Below the pieces are notes generated by a model. That model made no database searches. It had not been told where the DNA came from and saw only the letters and a program-made list of their open reading frames with translations. Below, one piece after another: positions 33,856-41,625 of a DNA stretch of 64,000 bases (position 1 is its first letter; every line of letters starts with the position of its first letter). This DNA comes from Streptomyces sp. NBC_01314 (GTDB lineage: Bacteria > Actinomycetota > Actinomycetes > Streptomycetales > Streptomycetaceae), in assembly GCF_041435215.1 (NCBI RefSeq), contig NZ_CP108394.1, forward strand, positions 8,866,001 through 8,930,000, written 5' to 3'. The translations under genes and the position numbers were made by a program.

Positions 33856-33945
33856 GCCGCATGCGAGCCGGTCTGAGTACCTGGGACCGCCGACTGAGTA
33901 TCCCGACGGATGCGGTCCGGGCCGCCGCCGGCGAACCATGTCCCC

Positions 33946-34233
33946 ATGAGTGAGACACCGGGCAAGCAGCAGAACACGGCGGCCTTCTACGGCCAGGCCG
34001 TCGCCTCCTTCGCCGTCGCCATGGCGGCCACCACCGTCGGCATCTACAACCTCGACGCCGACACCTGGGTCCGCGCCTTCCTGGCCGTCGCGGTCCTCTA
34101 CCTCGTGACCTCGTGCTTCACCCTGGCCAAGGTGATCCGTGACCGGCAGGAGGCCGGGCGGCTCGTCAGCCGGGTCGACCAGGCCAGACTGGAGAAGCTC
34201 CTGGCGGAGCACGACCCCTTCGAAAAGCTCTGA
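33946..34233 (+). CDS. Small YiaA-type two-helix inner-membrane protein
   Basis: A 95-residue protein with two membrane helices (FYGQAVASFAVAMAATTVGIY and AFLAVAVLYLVTSCFTLAKVI, each roughly 20 residues). A charged tail (RDRQEAGRLVSRVDQARLEK) follows, matching the YiaAB two-helix domain. Its function is unknown in any species as far as I recall. The start is the ATG at 33946. Upstream, CTGAGTA occurs twice, 21 bases apart (33873, 33894), a possible promoter element. Confidence 0.8.
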   Translation: MSETPGKQQNTAAFYGQAVASFAVAMAATTVGIYNLDADTWVRAFLAVAVLYLVTSCFTLAKVIRDRQEAGRLVSRVDQARLEKLLAEHDPFEKL

Positions 34234-34306
34234 GGAGCCCCGGCCCGGCAGGGCTCGGCCCTTGCGGCCCGTGCGGCCCGTCCGGCACGGCCCTGAGCGG
34301 GCCTTC

Positions 34307-34320
34307 TAAGCGCTCGCTCA
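34307..34320. promoter_or_regulatory. Candidate TetR operator before tetR 34370
   Basis: TAAGCGCTCGCTCA: 6-base arms with one mismatch around CT, 49 bases before the start. The CTAAGC...GCTnA half-sites recur in the perfect palindrome before the MaoC gene (37236-37251). Confidence 0.5.
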
Positions 34321-34369
34321 CCTTTCGGCGGTATGGTGGTGCCCAGCCATCGGAAGGGGCGAACGAGCG

Positions 34370-34996
34370 ATGAGTACGGCGGAGGACCCGGCGGGCGGCG
34401 AGCCGCAACCGTGGGGCGAGGTCAACCCGGACGCGGCCCGGCGGCTGCTGGTGGCCGCCGTGGAGGCCTTCGCCGAGCGTGGGTACCACGCGACGACGAC
34501 CCGTGACATCGCGGGCCGCGCGGGCATGAGCCCCGCCGCGCTGTACATCCACTACAAGACGAAGGAAGAGCTGCTCCACCGGATCAGCCGCATCGGGCAC
34601 GAGAAGGCCCTCGACGTGCTGCGTAACGCGGCGGAGTCCGAGGGGAGCCCGGCCGACCGCCTCGCCGAGGCCGTGCGCTCCTTCGTCCGCTGGCACGCCG
34701 GGCAGCACACCGTGGCCCGCGTCGTCCAGTACGAACTGGACGCGCTCGGCCCCGACGCCCGCGCCGAGATCGTCACCCTCCGCCGGGAGAACGACGCGGC
34801 CGTGCGCGGCATCATCGAGGACGGCGTCGCCGCCGGCGACTTCGACGTCCCCGACGTCCGCGGCACCACCATCGCCGTCCTGTCCCTGTGCATCGACGTC
34901 GCCCGCTGGTTCAACGCCAACGGCCCGCGCACCCCTGACGAGGTCGGCAGCCTCTACGCGGACCTCGTCCTGCGCATGGTGGGCGCGACGAAGTGA
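34370..34996 (+). CDS. TetR/AcrR-family regulator
   Basis: A 208-residue regulator. Helix-turn-helix at about 22-70 (AARRLLVAAVEAFAERGYHA, TRDIAGRAGMSPAALYIHY). The C-terminal part (WHAGQHTVARVVQYELDAL) resembles TetR proteins controlling acyl-CoA or fatty acid catabolism (KstR2-like). It stands between YiaA and the xylanase operon, with its own operator-like palindrome. A shared half-site suggests it also controls the MaoC gene at 37.2 kb. Confidence 0.88.
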   Translation: MSTAEDPAGGEPQPWGEVNPDAARRLLVAAVEAFAERGYHATTTRDIAGRAGMSPAALYIHYKTKEELLHRISRIGHEKALDVLRNAAESEGSPADRLAEAVRSFVRWHAGQHTVARVVQYELDALGPDARAEIVTLRRENDAAVRGIIEDGVAAGDFDVPDVRGTTIAVLSLCIDVARWFNANGPRTPDEVGSLYADLVLRMVGATK

Positions 34997-35020
34997 CCTG
35001 ACACGGCGATCGGATAATTC

Positions 35021-35035
35021 TTCGAAACATTCGAA
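35021..35035. promoter_or_regulatory. CGAA-N3-TTCG operator, copy 1 (xylanase operon)
   Basis: TTCGAA-ACA-TTCGAA, containing CGAAACATTCG (35023-35033). It lies about 200 bases before the xylanase start. It resembles the CGAA-N-TTCG type sites known from streptomycete xylan and xyloside regulators, though spacing differs. Confidence 0.5.
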
Positions 35036-35124
35036 TAATCGCCGGGCGATCCTGTGAGTGGGAGGCGTCGGCCCTGTCGTCCAGCCTGATGCGGGTCCCT
35101 GCAATACGCGCACGCGGGCAGGGT

Positions 35125-35135
35125 CGAATGTTTCG
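35125..35135. promoter_or_regulatory. CGAA-N3-TTCG operator, copy 2 (xylanase operon)
   Basis: CGAATGTTTCG is the exact reverse complement of the core of copy 1, 102 bases downstream. A half-site CCGAAAC follows at 35145, then TTGACA at 35154-35159 and again at 35161-35166, a plausible -35 region overlapped by the regulator. Confidence 0.55.
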
Positions 35136-35231
35136 TTCCCGGTGCCGAAACTATTGACAGTTGACAGGGGCAGGCCAACACTCCGTGGGTGACAGGGCGA
35201 ACCCCCATCAGCCCGAGGAGGACGCGCGCGT

Positions 35232-35942
35232 ATGAACGACGCACCCGCACCCGCACCGGCACCCACTCCCGCCCCGCCCCCGAGCCGCAGGCTCTTCATG
35301 ACCGGTCTCTGTACGACCGCGCTGGCCGCCGCGACCGCGGTGGCCCTGCCCGGCACCGCCCACGCGGACACGGTCGTCACCACCAACCAGACCGGCAGCA
35401 ACAACGGCTTCTACTACTCGTTCTGGACCGACGCCCCGGGCACGGTCTCCATGACCCTGGCCTCCGGGGGCGGTTACCGGACCTCCTGGAGCAACACCGG
35501 GAACTTCGTCGCCGGCAAGGGCTGGAGCAACGGCTCCCGCAGGACCGTGACCTACTCGGGCACGTTCAGCCCCTCCGGCAACGCCTACCTGACCCTCTAC
35601 GGCTGGACGGCCAGTCCGCTCGTCGAGTACTACATCGTCGACAACTGGGGCACCTACCGGCCCACGGGAACGTACAAGGGCACGGTCACCAGCGACGGCG
35701 GCACGTACGACATCTACAGGACGACGCGGTACAACGCCCCGTCCGTCGAGGGCAACCGGACCTTCGACCAGTACTGGAGCGTCCGTCAGGCGAAGCGGAC
35801 GGGCGGGAACATCACCACCGGCAATCACTTCGACGCCTGGGCCCGCGCCGGGATGCCCCTCGGCAGCTTCAGGTACTACATGATCATGGCCACCGAGGGA
35901 TACCGGAGCAGTGGCAGCTCCAACCTCACGGTGGCCCCGTGA
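35232..35942 (+). CDS. Secreted endo-1,4-beta-xylanase, family GH11
   Basis: Cuts the xylan backbone outside the cell. The 236-residue protein has a Pro/Ala-rich start and a twin-arginine-like signal ([10 protein letters not shown], about 18-45, ending AHA-D). A single GH11 jelly-roll domain follows. Catalytic glutamates are Glu132 ([12 protein letters not shown]) and Glu222 ([10 protein letters not shown]). There is no carbohydrate-binding module, and the single-domain, Tat-type layout resembles S. lividans XlnC. GAGGAGG lies 10 bases before the ATG. The stop overlaps the next start (GTGA), so the CE4 enzyme is co-translated. Confidence 0.96.
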   Translation: MNDAPAPAPAPTPAPPPSRRLFMTGLCTTALAAATAVALPGTAHADTVVTTNQTGSNNGFYYSFWTDAPGTVSMTLASGGGYRTSWSNTGNFVAGKGWSNGSRRTVTYSGTFSPSGNAYLTLYGWTASPLVEYYIVDNWGTYRPTGTYKGTVTSDGGTYDIYRTTRYNAPSVEGNRTFDQYWSVRQAKRTGGNITTGNHFDAWARAGMPLGSFRYYMIMATEGYRSSGSSNLTVAP

Positions 35943-36643
35943 ACACCGGACCGCGCCGCTCGTTCCGTCTCCTGGGCAAGCGGCTGGCCGTCGTCGGGGC
36001 GGCCTTCGCGACCACCGTCCCCCTCACACTCACGGCCGCCGCGGCAGCCCCGGCGCCGGCCGCCGCCTGCAACGGGTACGTCGGCCTCACCTTCGACGAC
36101 GGCCCGTCCGGCAACACGTCGGCCCTGCTCGGCGCGCTGCAGCGGAACGGGCTGCGGGCCACGATGTTCAACCAGGGCCAGTACGCCGCCGCCAACCCCG
36201 CCCAGGTCCGGGCCCAGGTCGCCGCCGGCATGTGGGTGGCCAACCACAGCTACACCCACCCGCACCTGACCCAGCTGAGCCAGGCGCAGATCGACTCGGA
36301 GATCTCCCGGACCCAGCAGGCCATCGCCGGCGCGGGCGGCGGCACCCCCAGGCTGTTCCGGCCGCCGTACGGCGAGACCAACGCGACGGTGAGGTCGGTC
36401 GCGGCCAGGTACGGCCTGACCGAGATCATCTGGAACGTCGACTCACAGGACTGGAACGGCGCCAGTGCGGAGTCGATCGTGCAGGCCGCCGCCCGGCTCA
36501 CCAACGGCCAGGTCATCCTCATGCACGACTGGTCCGCGAACACACTCGCGGCGATCCCGCGCATCGCGCAGGGGCTGGCAGGCCGAGGCCTGTGCGCCGG
36601 GACGATCTCGCCGCAGACCGGCCGCGCCGTGGCACCCGGGTAG
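35939..36643 (+). CDS. Secreted CE4 polysaccharide deacetylase, probable acetyl-xylan esterase
   Basis: Removes acetyl groups, most likely from xylan, helping the co-translated xylanase. The 234-residue protein has a signal peptide (about 1-43) and a NodB domain with all CE4 motifs: TFDDGP (Asp53, Asp54), HSYTHPHL (metal His103 and His107), RPPYG, the motif NVDSQDW and ILMHD. The GTG start lies in the GTGA overlap with the xylanase stop. The same gene order is known for xlnB-axeA in S. lividans, where AxeA also carries a binding module that is missing here. Confidence 0.92.
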   Translation: MNTGPRRSFRLLGKRLAVVGAAFATTVPLTLTAAAAAPAPAAACNGYVGLTFDDGPSGNTSALLGALQRNGLRATMFNQGQYAAANPAQVRAQVAAGMWVANHSYTHPHLTQLSQAQIDSEISRTQQAIAGAGGGTPRLFRPPYGETNATVRSVAARYGLTEIIWNVDSQDWNGASAESIVQAAARLTNGQVILMHDWSANTLAAIPRIAQGLAGRGLCAGTISPQTGRAVAPG

Positions 36644-36674
36644 CCGAGCACCGCTCCCGGGTACCGGAACACCC

Positions 36675-36704
36675 GTGGCGCGGCGGTCGCGACCGCCGCG
36701 CCAC
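36675..36704. terminator. Strong bidirectional hairpin between CE4 and MaoC genes
   Basis: A perfect 30-base palindrome: 13-base arms (GTGGCGCGGCGGT and complement) around CGCG, midway between two convergent stop codons. Confidence 0.85.
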
Positions 36705-36747
36705 TTCACCGTCGGCTCGTCGACCCGTCGGTTATCGACCCATCGGC

Positions 36748-37209
36748 TCAGAAGTAGTACCGGGACACCGACTCCGCCACACACACCGGCTTGTCCCCGC
36801 CCTCGCGCTCCACGAGGACCGCGGCCGTGACCTGCACGCCGCCGCCGACCTCCGTGACCTCCTGGAGGGCCGCCGTGGCGCGCAGCCGAGAACCGACCGG
36901 CACCGGCGCCGGAAAGCGGACCTTGTTGGTGCCGTAGTTGACGCCCATCCTCACGTTGTCGACCTTGAGCACCTGAGGAACGAGCAACGGCAGCAACGAC
37001 AGGGTCAGATAGCCGTGGGCGATGGTCGTCCCGAAGGGTCCTGTCGCCGCCTTCTCCGGGTCCACGTGGATCCACTGGTGGTCACCGGTGGCCTCGGCGA
37101 ACAGATCGATCCGCTTCTGGTCGACCTCCAGCCAGTCGCTGTACCCCAGCTGCTCACCCACCGCCGCCTTCAGTTCCTCGGCGGATGTGAAGATCCTCGG
37201 CTCTGCCAT
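36748..37209 (-). CDS. MaoC-family enoyl-CoA hydratase
   Basis: Hotdog-fold hydratase of 153 residues acting on (R)-specific or trans-2-enoyl-CoA. The active-site segment is present: DHQWIHVDPEKAATGPFGTT with IAHGYLTLSL, giving the Asp/His pair of the R-hydratase motif. The start MAEPRIFTSAEEL (37209) is chosen because the longer frame crosses the palindrome at 37236-37251. Likely part of fatty acyl breakdown or PHA-type metabolism, and likely TetR-controlled. Confidence 0.92.
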   Translation of the reverse strand: MAEPRIFTSAEELKAAVGEQLGYSDWLEVDQKRIDLFAEATGDHQWIHVDPEKAATGPFGTTIAHGYLTLSLLPLLVPQVLKVDNVRMGVNYGTNKVRFPAPVPVGSRLRATAALQEVTEVGGGVQVTAAVLVEREGGDKPVCVAESVSRYYF

Positions 37210-37235
37210 GTCCCGGCCTCCCTGATCCCAAATGT

Positions 37236-37251
37236 CTAAGCAACTGCTTAG
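37236..37251. promoter_or_regulatory. TetR-type operator before the MaoC gene
   Basis: CTAAGCAACTGCTTAG: perfect 7-base arms around AC, 27 bases before the MaoC ATG. The half-sites match those before tetR 34370. Confidence 0.7.
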
Positions 37252-37317
37252 CATGGTCGGCCGCGCGGTCCCTGTCAACGGACCGTGACCCTATCGGGTA
37301 TGGGTAGGGTCGGAGGG

Positions 37318-37761
37318 GTGCCCCAGATCCCTGAGAAGATCCACGAGTTGACCGTCGGCCAGCTGTCGGCCCGTAGCGGTGCCGCCGTCTCCGCGCTGCA
37401 CTTCTACGAGTCCAAGGGGCTGATCAGCAGCCGCCGCACCACGGGCAACCAGCGCCGCTACAGCCGTGACGCCCTGCGCCGCGTCGCCTTCGTCCGGGCC
37501 GCGCAGCGCGTCGGCATCCCGCTCGCCACGATCCGCGAGGCGCTCGCCGAGCTGCCCGAGGAGCGGACGCCGACCCGCGAGGACTGGGCCCACCTCTCCG
37601 AGGTCTGGCGGTCCGAGCTGGACGAGCGGATCAAGCAGCTCAACCGGCTGCGCGACCACCTGACCGACTGCATCGGCTGTGGCTGCCTGTCCCTGGCCAC
37701 TTGCGTGCTGTCCAACCCCGACGACGTCTTCGGCGAACGGCAGAGCGGCTCCCGCCTCTAG
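37318..37761 (+). CDS. soxR: Redox-sensing MerR-family regulator SoxR
   Basis: A 147-residue transcription activator that senses redox-cycling compounds through a 2Fe-2S cluster. The MerR helix-turn-helix (LTVGQLSARSGAAVSALHFYE) and NQRRYSRDALRRVAFVRAAQ lead to a dimer helix. The cluster motif is C-x2-C-x-C-x5-C: Cys118, Cys121, Cys123 and Cys129 in CIGCGCLSLATC. In Streptomyces SoxR responds to the cell's own redox-active antibiotics (family knowledge). The GTG start giving MPQIPEKIHEL fits homologues in memory, but GGAGG is only one base away; ATG 37300 is an alternative. Confidence 0.93.
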   Translation: MPQIPEKIHELTVGQLSARSGAAVSALHFYESKGLISSRRTTGNQRRYSRDALRRVAFVRAAQRVGIPLATIREALAELPEERTPTREDWAHLSEVWRSELDERIKQLNRLRDHLTDCIGCGCLSLATCVLSNPDDVFGERQSGSRL

Positions 37762-37847
37762 GTGGAGCGCCGGAGGGTGGTCGAACAGGAGAAGCGGGAG
37801 AAGCGGGAGAAGTAGGAGGAACAGGAGAAGCAGGAGGAGCGAGAGAA

Positions 37848-37884
37848 GGAGCCCAGGGTTGCCGCTGAGCAACTCCCGGGCTCC
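37848..37884. terminator. Hairpin between soxR and the RNA ligase gene
   Basis: GGAGCCC pairs with GGGCTCC, and inside them GGGTTGC pairs with GCAAC-CCC with one bulge. It lies between convergent stop codons. A purine-rich tract (37785-37851) precedes it. Confidence 0.65.
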
Positions 37885-37961
37885 CCGGCCCCACGAGTCC
37901 CCCGAAGATCCCGTGGGGGGCCTGTTCGCACTCGGCCCCGGTTCTCACCCTGCCTCGGCAC

Positions 37962-39038
37962 TCACTCGTACTCGGTGCCGCCCTTGCGGGTCAGATACGC
38001 GGGGCTGACCGCCTTCGCGACGGCCCGCCCGCCGGTCACCGGGCTGTACCGCTCGGTGGCCGACCGGATCACGACCCCCTCACGCAGATGCAGATCGTGC
38101 CCGGAGACCGTCTCCCGGCCGTCGGCCACCTCCAGCACCCGCTCGATGGCGTACGGGCCCTCGTACAGCCTCGGCACCAGCGGCAGTTCGCCGTCGAGCA
38201 GCTCGGACAGCTCGGCCGAGTCCAGCCAGCGGACCTGGCCGTCGATGTCGGCGGAGACGTCGAACACGGCGTAACCGAGCGTGTCGCGACGGCCGTCGGC
38301 GCCGTACGACAGGTCCTGCACCCCGGCGCCGTACACCTCACCGAAGACGCCGACCCGGCGCGCCCCCAGCCGCTCGGCGAGCCGGGCCGCGGCTTCGGTG
38401 ACCCGGTGGCCGTGGACGGCACGCCAGTACAGGTTGCGCGGGTCCTCCTTCAGCGCGAGGGACTTCGAGCCGAAGCCCTTCGAGGACACCTGGACGCGGC
38501 CGTCCTCGGTGAAGTACGTCACCAGGCAGGCCGTGCCGTGCAGCTTCTCCGTCAGGACGATCCGCTCGCCGGGCGTGAAGATGTCGGGATAGCGCTGGAT
38601 GTTCTCGATGTCGACCCAGGGCAGCAGATCCGGCGCCGACTCGACCTCGCCGTTCATGGTGGGCGGGATCGGCGGCGCCCATTTGACGATGCCGAGCCGC
38701 TCCGCGAAGTCCGTGCCGTCCGTGACGGCCGCCGTCAGGTCCACGTCCGCGAGCGCCCGCGGACGGCAGACGATGCCCTGCGACAGCTCGCCCCGCAGCC
38801 GTACCGCCTTCACCCGGTCCGACCTGCTCCCCGCGAGCCGTCCGGTCAGCCCCAGCTCCTCGATCAGCGCGGCCGGGAGCACGGACTGCTCGGGGACGTA
38901 GACGGCGGTGTCACCGGTGCGGTACACGCCCTTCGCCACGACGGCTCGGTACAGGCCGACCTGGGCCAGTTCGAGTGCGTCGGCGTTCGGGTGTTCGTGG
39001 ATCGTCAGCACTTCGGCGGTGACACGCAGCGTCGACAT
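37962..39038 (-). CDS. ATP-dependent RNA ligase, DRB0094 (Rnl5) type
   Basis: Seals RNA nicks through a lysyl-AMP step. The 358-residue protein has an N-terminal OB-type module (about 1-110, MSTLRVTAEVLTIHEHPNAD) as in Deinococcus DRB0094. The nucleotidyltransferase domain follows: motif I K-x-x-G is Lys165-Leu-His-Gly168 in TEKLHG, then motif III-like VGVFGEVYG, motif IV LREGVVIRS and the terminal lysine motif AVAKAVS. The true biological RNA is unknown. It stands alone, convergent with soxR and divergent from an unrecognised gene. Confidence 0.88.
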   Translation of the reverse strand: MSTLRVTAEVLTIHEHPNADALELAQVGLYRAVVAKGVYRTGDTAVYVPEQSVLPAALIEELGLTGRLAGSRSDRVKAVRLRGELSQGIVCRPRALADVDLTAAVTDGTDFAERLGIVKWAPPIPPTMNGEVESAPDLLPWVDIENIQRYPDIFTPGERIVLTEKLHGTACLVTYFTEDGRVQVSSKGFGSKSLALKEDPRNLYWRAVHGHRVTEAAARLAERLGARRVGVFGEVYGAGVQDLSYGADGRRDTLGYAVFDVSADIDGQVRWLDSAELSELLDGELPLVPRLYEGPYAIERVLEVADGRETVSGHDLHLREGVVIRSATERYSPVTGGRAVAKAVSPAYLTRKGGTEYE

Positions 39039-39109
39039 GGGGGCTCTCCCTCGGTTCCTGGGTCGCTCAGGGCTGTTTCATCGCCCCCAACTGTCCGTAC
39101 GGGAAAGGG

Positions 39110-39919
39110 GTGGAGCGAGGGGATTTGCGGCTGGTAGGGTCGCGATCTTCGGTCGGCGGACCCGGGAGCGGACGGGCGCGGCACGGAGTACCGACGGGAC
39201 CGATTCCCTTGTTCTCAGCCGCCCTTGAGGCCGCACTCGCGGACATCGACACGATCTTCGACGGCTTCTCCAGCCCGAACGAGACCGGGTGCGGCCGCTG
39301 CCACCTGCCCGAGGAGACCGCGTACCTCCGCACGCCGTACACGCGCGTGCCGCCGGACGTGCTGAAGCAGTACATGTTCGAGGTCTCGAACCACTTCGAC
39401 GACCACGCCGCCTCGATGCGCCGACTGCTGCCGCAGGCCGCGCGGGCACTGGCGGACGGCACGCTCCACCTCGCCGGGGGGTGGAAGCCCCTCGGGCTGA
39501 GCGAGGTCGACCGGCGCCGGTGGCCCGCCGAACAGGCCGCCGCCGTCGAGGCGTTCGTCCACGCCTGGTGGGAGGGCAACCTGGCGAGGGCCCGGCCGCC
39601 GCAGCCGGTCGGTGACGTCTTCGAGGCCTGCGCCGGGCTTCTCGGCACCGCCGTGCCGCTGCTCGACCGCTGGCCCGCGGGCCCGGAGGCCGACGCGCAT
39701 CTCGCGCGCTGCGTCGACTCCTGGATCCACGACCTGCTGCTCGACGCTCCGCCGTTCTCCCGGCTCGCCCCCGACATCGAGAGCGCCGTCGTACGCGACC
39801 TGCGGACCTGGCTCGCCGCCGAGGCACCCGCTCGCATCGAGCCCCTGGACTACGGCCTCGCCGTGCGCGTCGGCGTACTCGGGCTGCCCGCGCCGGAGCG
39901 CTGGGACCGCCTGCCGTGA
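39110..39919 (+). CDS. Conserved protein of unknown function
   Basis: About 230-269 residues; I do not recognise the family. It has an N-terminal GCGRCHLPEETAYLRTPY segment (two Cys and a His, possible metal site). Helical sequence follows, with several HDDH/Asp-rich turns (FEVSNHFDDHAASMRRL, HAWWEGNLARARPP, SWIHDLLLDAPPF). There is no signal peptide or membrane helix. Codon bias shows it is real, but the start is unsure: GTG 39110 has gggaaagggg just upstream, while homology-like sequence begins only near LFSAALEAALADI (about 39208). Confidence 0.65.
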   Translation: MERGDLRLVGSRSSVGGPGSGRARHGVPTGPIPLFSAALEAALADIDTIFDGFSSPNETGCGRCHLPEETAYLRTPYTRVPPDVLKQYMFEVSNHFDDHAASMRRLLPQAARALADGTLHLAGGWKPLGLSEVDRRRWPAEQAAAVEAFVHAWWEGNLARARPPQPVGDVFEACAGLLGTAVPLLDRWPAGPEADAHLARCVDSWIHDLLLDAPPFSRLAPDIESAVVRDLRTWLAAEAPARIEPLDYGLAVRVGVLGLPAPERWDRLP

Positions 39920-40049
39920 ACCCGTGAACCTGTGAATCGACGCACCCCGGCGCGTTCCGCCTCCGCGGTGCAACCGCTTTCGCCGAGACTGTGTCATGGA
40001 CACGGAGGGGGGCGGCACGGCACGCCCTCGGGCAAGGAAAGGGGCGCTG

Positions 40050-40571
40050 GTGAGCGTCGTCATCTGTTCGCTGAAGTGGGAGAAGGCGCACTCGGGGGTG
40101 CAGAGGATCGCCTACGACCCGGACGGCTACCACCTGGTGCGCTTCCCGTACGCGCAGAGCGAGGAGTCGTACGACCCCTGGAAGATGCACGACCCGGCGA
40201 ACGGCGGCGACACCGCGTCGAAGTTCCCCGACCCGCGCTCCGGACTGATCTGGCCCAGCCACAACGGCTGGGGTGTGCTGTCGGCGATGGTGTTCTGGGA
40301 GGCGGACCCCAGGACGCTGGAGCACCGGGCCCGCTTCGTGCGCGATCCCCTGAACCTGACGAAGAAGAAGTACGACTCGACGGGCACCACGGACAGCGCG
40401 TCCACGCGGGGCGGCCAGTTCCGCACCTACACCTGGCAGATGTTCGTGCACAAGGGCATACCGCTCGGGCTGAAGATATCCGCGCGTGGGTCGGGGGACA
40501 CCAGGCGGGCCACGACGCTCACCCTCGCCGAGTTCAAGCTCGCCATCCACACGGACGTCAAGAAGCCGTAG
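40050..40571 (+). CDS. Unrecognised cytoplasmic protein
   Basis: A 173-residue protein without signal, membrane helix or known motif. It is rich in aromatic and charged residues (KWEKAHSGVQRIAYDPDGYH, WPSHNGWGVLSAMVFWEADP, FRTYTWQMFVHKGIPLGLKI), suggesting a beta-rich fold. The GTG at 40050 has GGAAAGGGG about 5 bases upstream and is preferred to the ATG at 39996, whose extra residues look unlike coding sequence. It is followed by a convergent hairpin. Confidence 0.6.
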   Translation: MSVVICSLKWEKAHSGVQRIAYDPDGYHLVRFPYAQSEESYDPWKMHDPANGGDTASKFPDPRSGLIWPSHNGWGVLSAMVFWEADPRTLEHRARFVRDPLNLTKKKYDSTGTTDSASTRGGQFRTYTWQMFVHKGIPLGLKISARGSGDTRRATTLTLAEFKLAIHTDVKKP

Positions 40572-40652
40572 TCGTCACGCCGTACCTGTGTGTTGTCTCC
40601 GCGCTGTGTTGTCTCTCCGCGTCGAACCCGCGCGCCGTACGTGCTCATACAC

Positions 40653-40680
40653 GGGGGTGCGGCATCCCCGGCGCACCCCC
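40653..40680. terminator. Convergent hairpin between two unknown genes
   Basis: Perfect 9-base arms (GGGGGTGCG and CGCACCCCC) around a 10-base loop, lying between the stop at 40571 and the minus-strand stop at 40687. Confidence 0.7.
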
Positions 40681-40686
40681 GCCGGG

Positions 40687-41289
40687 CTACGCCGAGATCA
40701 GCAGCCGTCCGCGCCGGGACTCCGCCAGGGCCTCGGCCGTGAGCACCGGACGTGGCACCACGATTCCGCACTCCGTGCACACCGGGCCCGAGGACGGTTC
40801 GTGGGCCAGGTCGTACATCCAGACGAGGCGATCGCCGTCGCACACCGGGCAGGTCGAGCCCGGTTCGCGCTCCAGCGCGGCGATGAGCCGGCGCAGCACC
40901 TCCGCCATCGGTCCACGGGGATGGACCTTCGGGTCGTCGCACCAGGCGACTCCGAACCCGCCCCAGGTCAGCCGGTGCCAGTCGTCGACCGTGCCCGGCC
41001 TGCGCAGCCCGTCGTGCTTCTCCTTCTTGCGGCGCTGCGCGAACTGCAGCTCGTAGTCGAGCCAGACGGAACGGGCCTCCTCCAACTCCTCCAGTGCGGC
41101 CACGAGCCGCGCCGGGTCGGGGTTGCGGTCCTCGGGGCCGAACCCGGCCCTGGAGCACAGGTGGTCCCAGGTCGCCCGATGCCCGTAGGGGGCGAACCGC
41201 TCAAGGCACTTGCGCAGCGAATAGCGCCGCAGTGCCAGGTCGCACCTGGGATCCCGCACCTGTCTTGCCAGACTCCGGAAACCGGCCAT
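40687..41289 (-). CDS. Unknown protein with C-terminal zinc-ribbon-like cysteines
   Basis: A 200-residue protein. The last third has CPVC (about 145-148) and CTEC (about 170-173) separated by 22 residues, a spacing that fits a zinc ribbon. The N-terminal part is charged and helical (LVAALEELEEARSVWLDYEL, QRRKKEKHDG) with several Trp. There is no enzyme motif. It looks like a nucleic-acid or adaptor protein, but that is a guess. Confidence 0.6.
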   Translation of the reverse strand: MAGFRSLARQVRDPRCDLALRRYSLRKCLERFAPYGHRATWDHLCSRAGFGPEDRNPDPARLVAALEELEEARSVWLDYELQFAQRRKKEKHDGLRRPGTVDDWHRLTWGGFGVAWCDDPKVHPRGPMAEVLRRLIAALEREPGSTCPVCDGDRLVWMYDLAHEPSSGPVCTECGIVVPRPVLTAEALAESRRGRLLISA

Positions 41290-41625
41290 CGCCCTGCACC
41301 TCCGTCACACCTGCACCTGTACTTCGGTCACTTCGGCGTCGTCGTCGGGACGTCGCCGAATAGACGTATCGACACGCGATTCGGCTCCATCCGATTTCCG
41401 ATGACCTCCATAAGTCGTCAACTGAGCCGTTCACGGACCATTCCTGCCTACGCCTGACCGCCTCTGACTTCTTCTCGTCTGCTTTACGACTACTTCTGAG
41501 TACCTGTTCACGCTGTCAGTCACCTGTCCGGGAACGGTGATCTCCAAAACGTGACGCATGTTCATCTTCAAACGCGGGGATACCGGCGGTAACATCCGGC
41601 CCCACCCCCGTCGGGAGGAACTGCC
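41290..41625. promoter_or_regulatory. Upstream region of the penicillin-acylase-like gene
   Basis: These 336 bases hold no gene I can support. TACCGGCGGTA (41581-41591) is a perfect 11-base palindrome 35 bases before the ATG. GTCGGGAGGAACTGCC gives the ribosome site. The base mix around 41340-41540 is less G/C-rich than the flanks, as expected for a promoter. Confidence 0.4.

Noticed and set aside
37291..37872. Leu-rich membrane protein frame on the minus strand after soxR
   Set aside because: The Leu run is just the complement of the purine tract, and the rest is the shadow of soxR.
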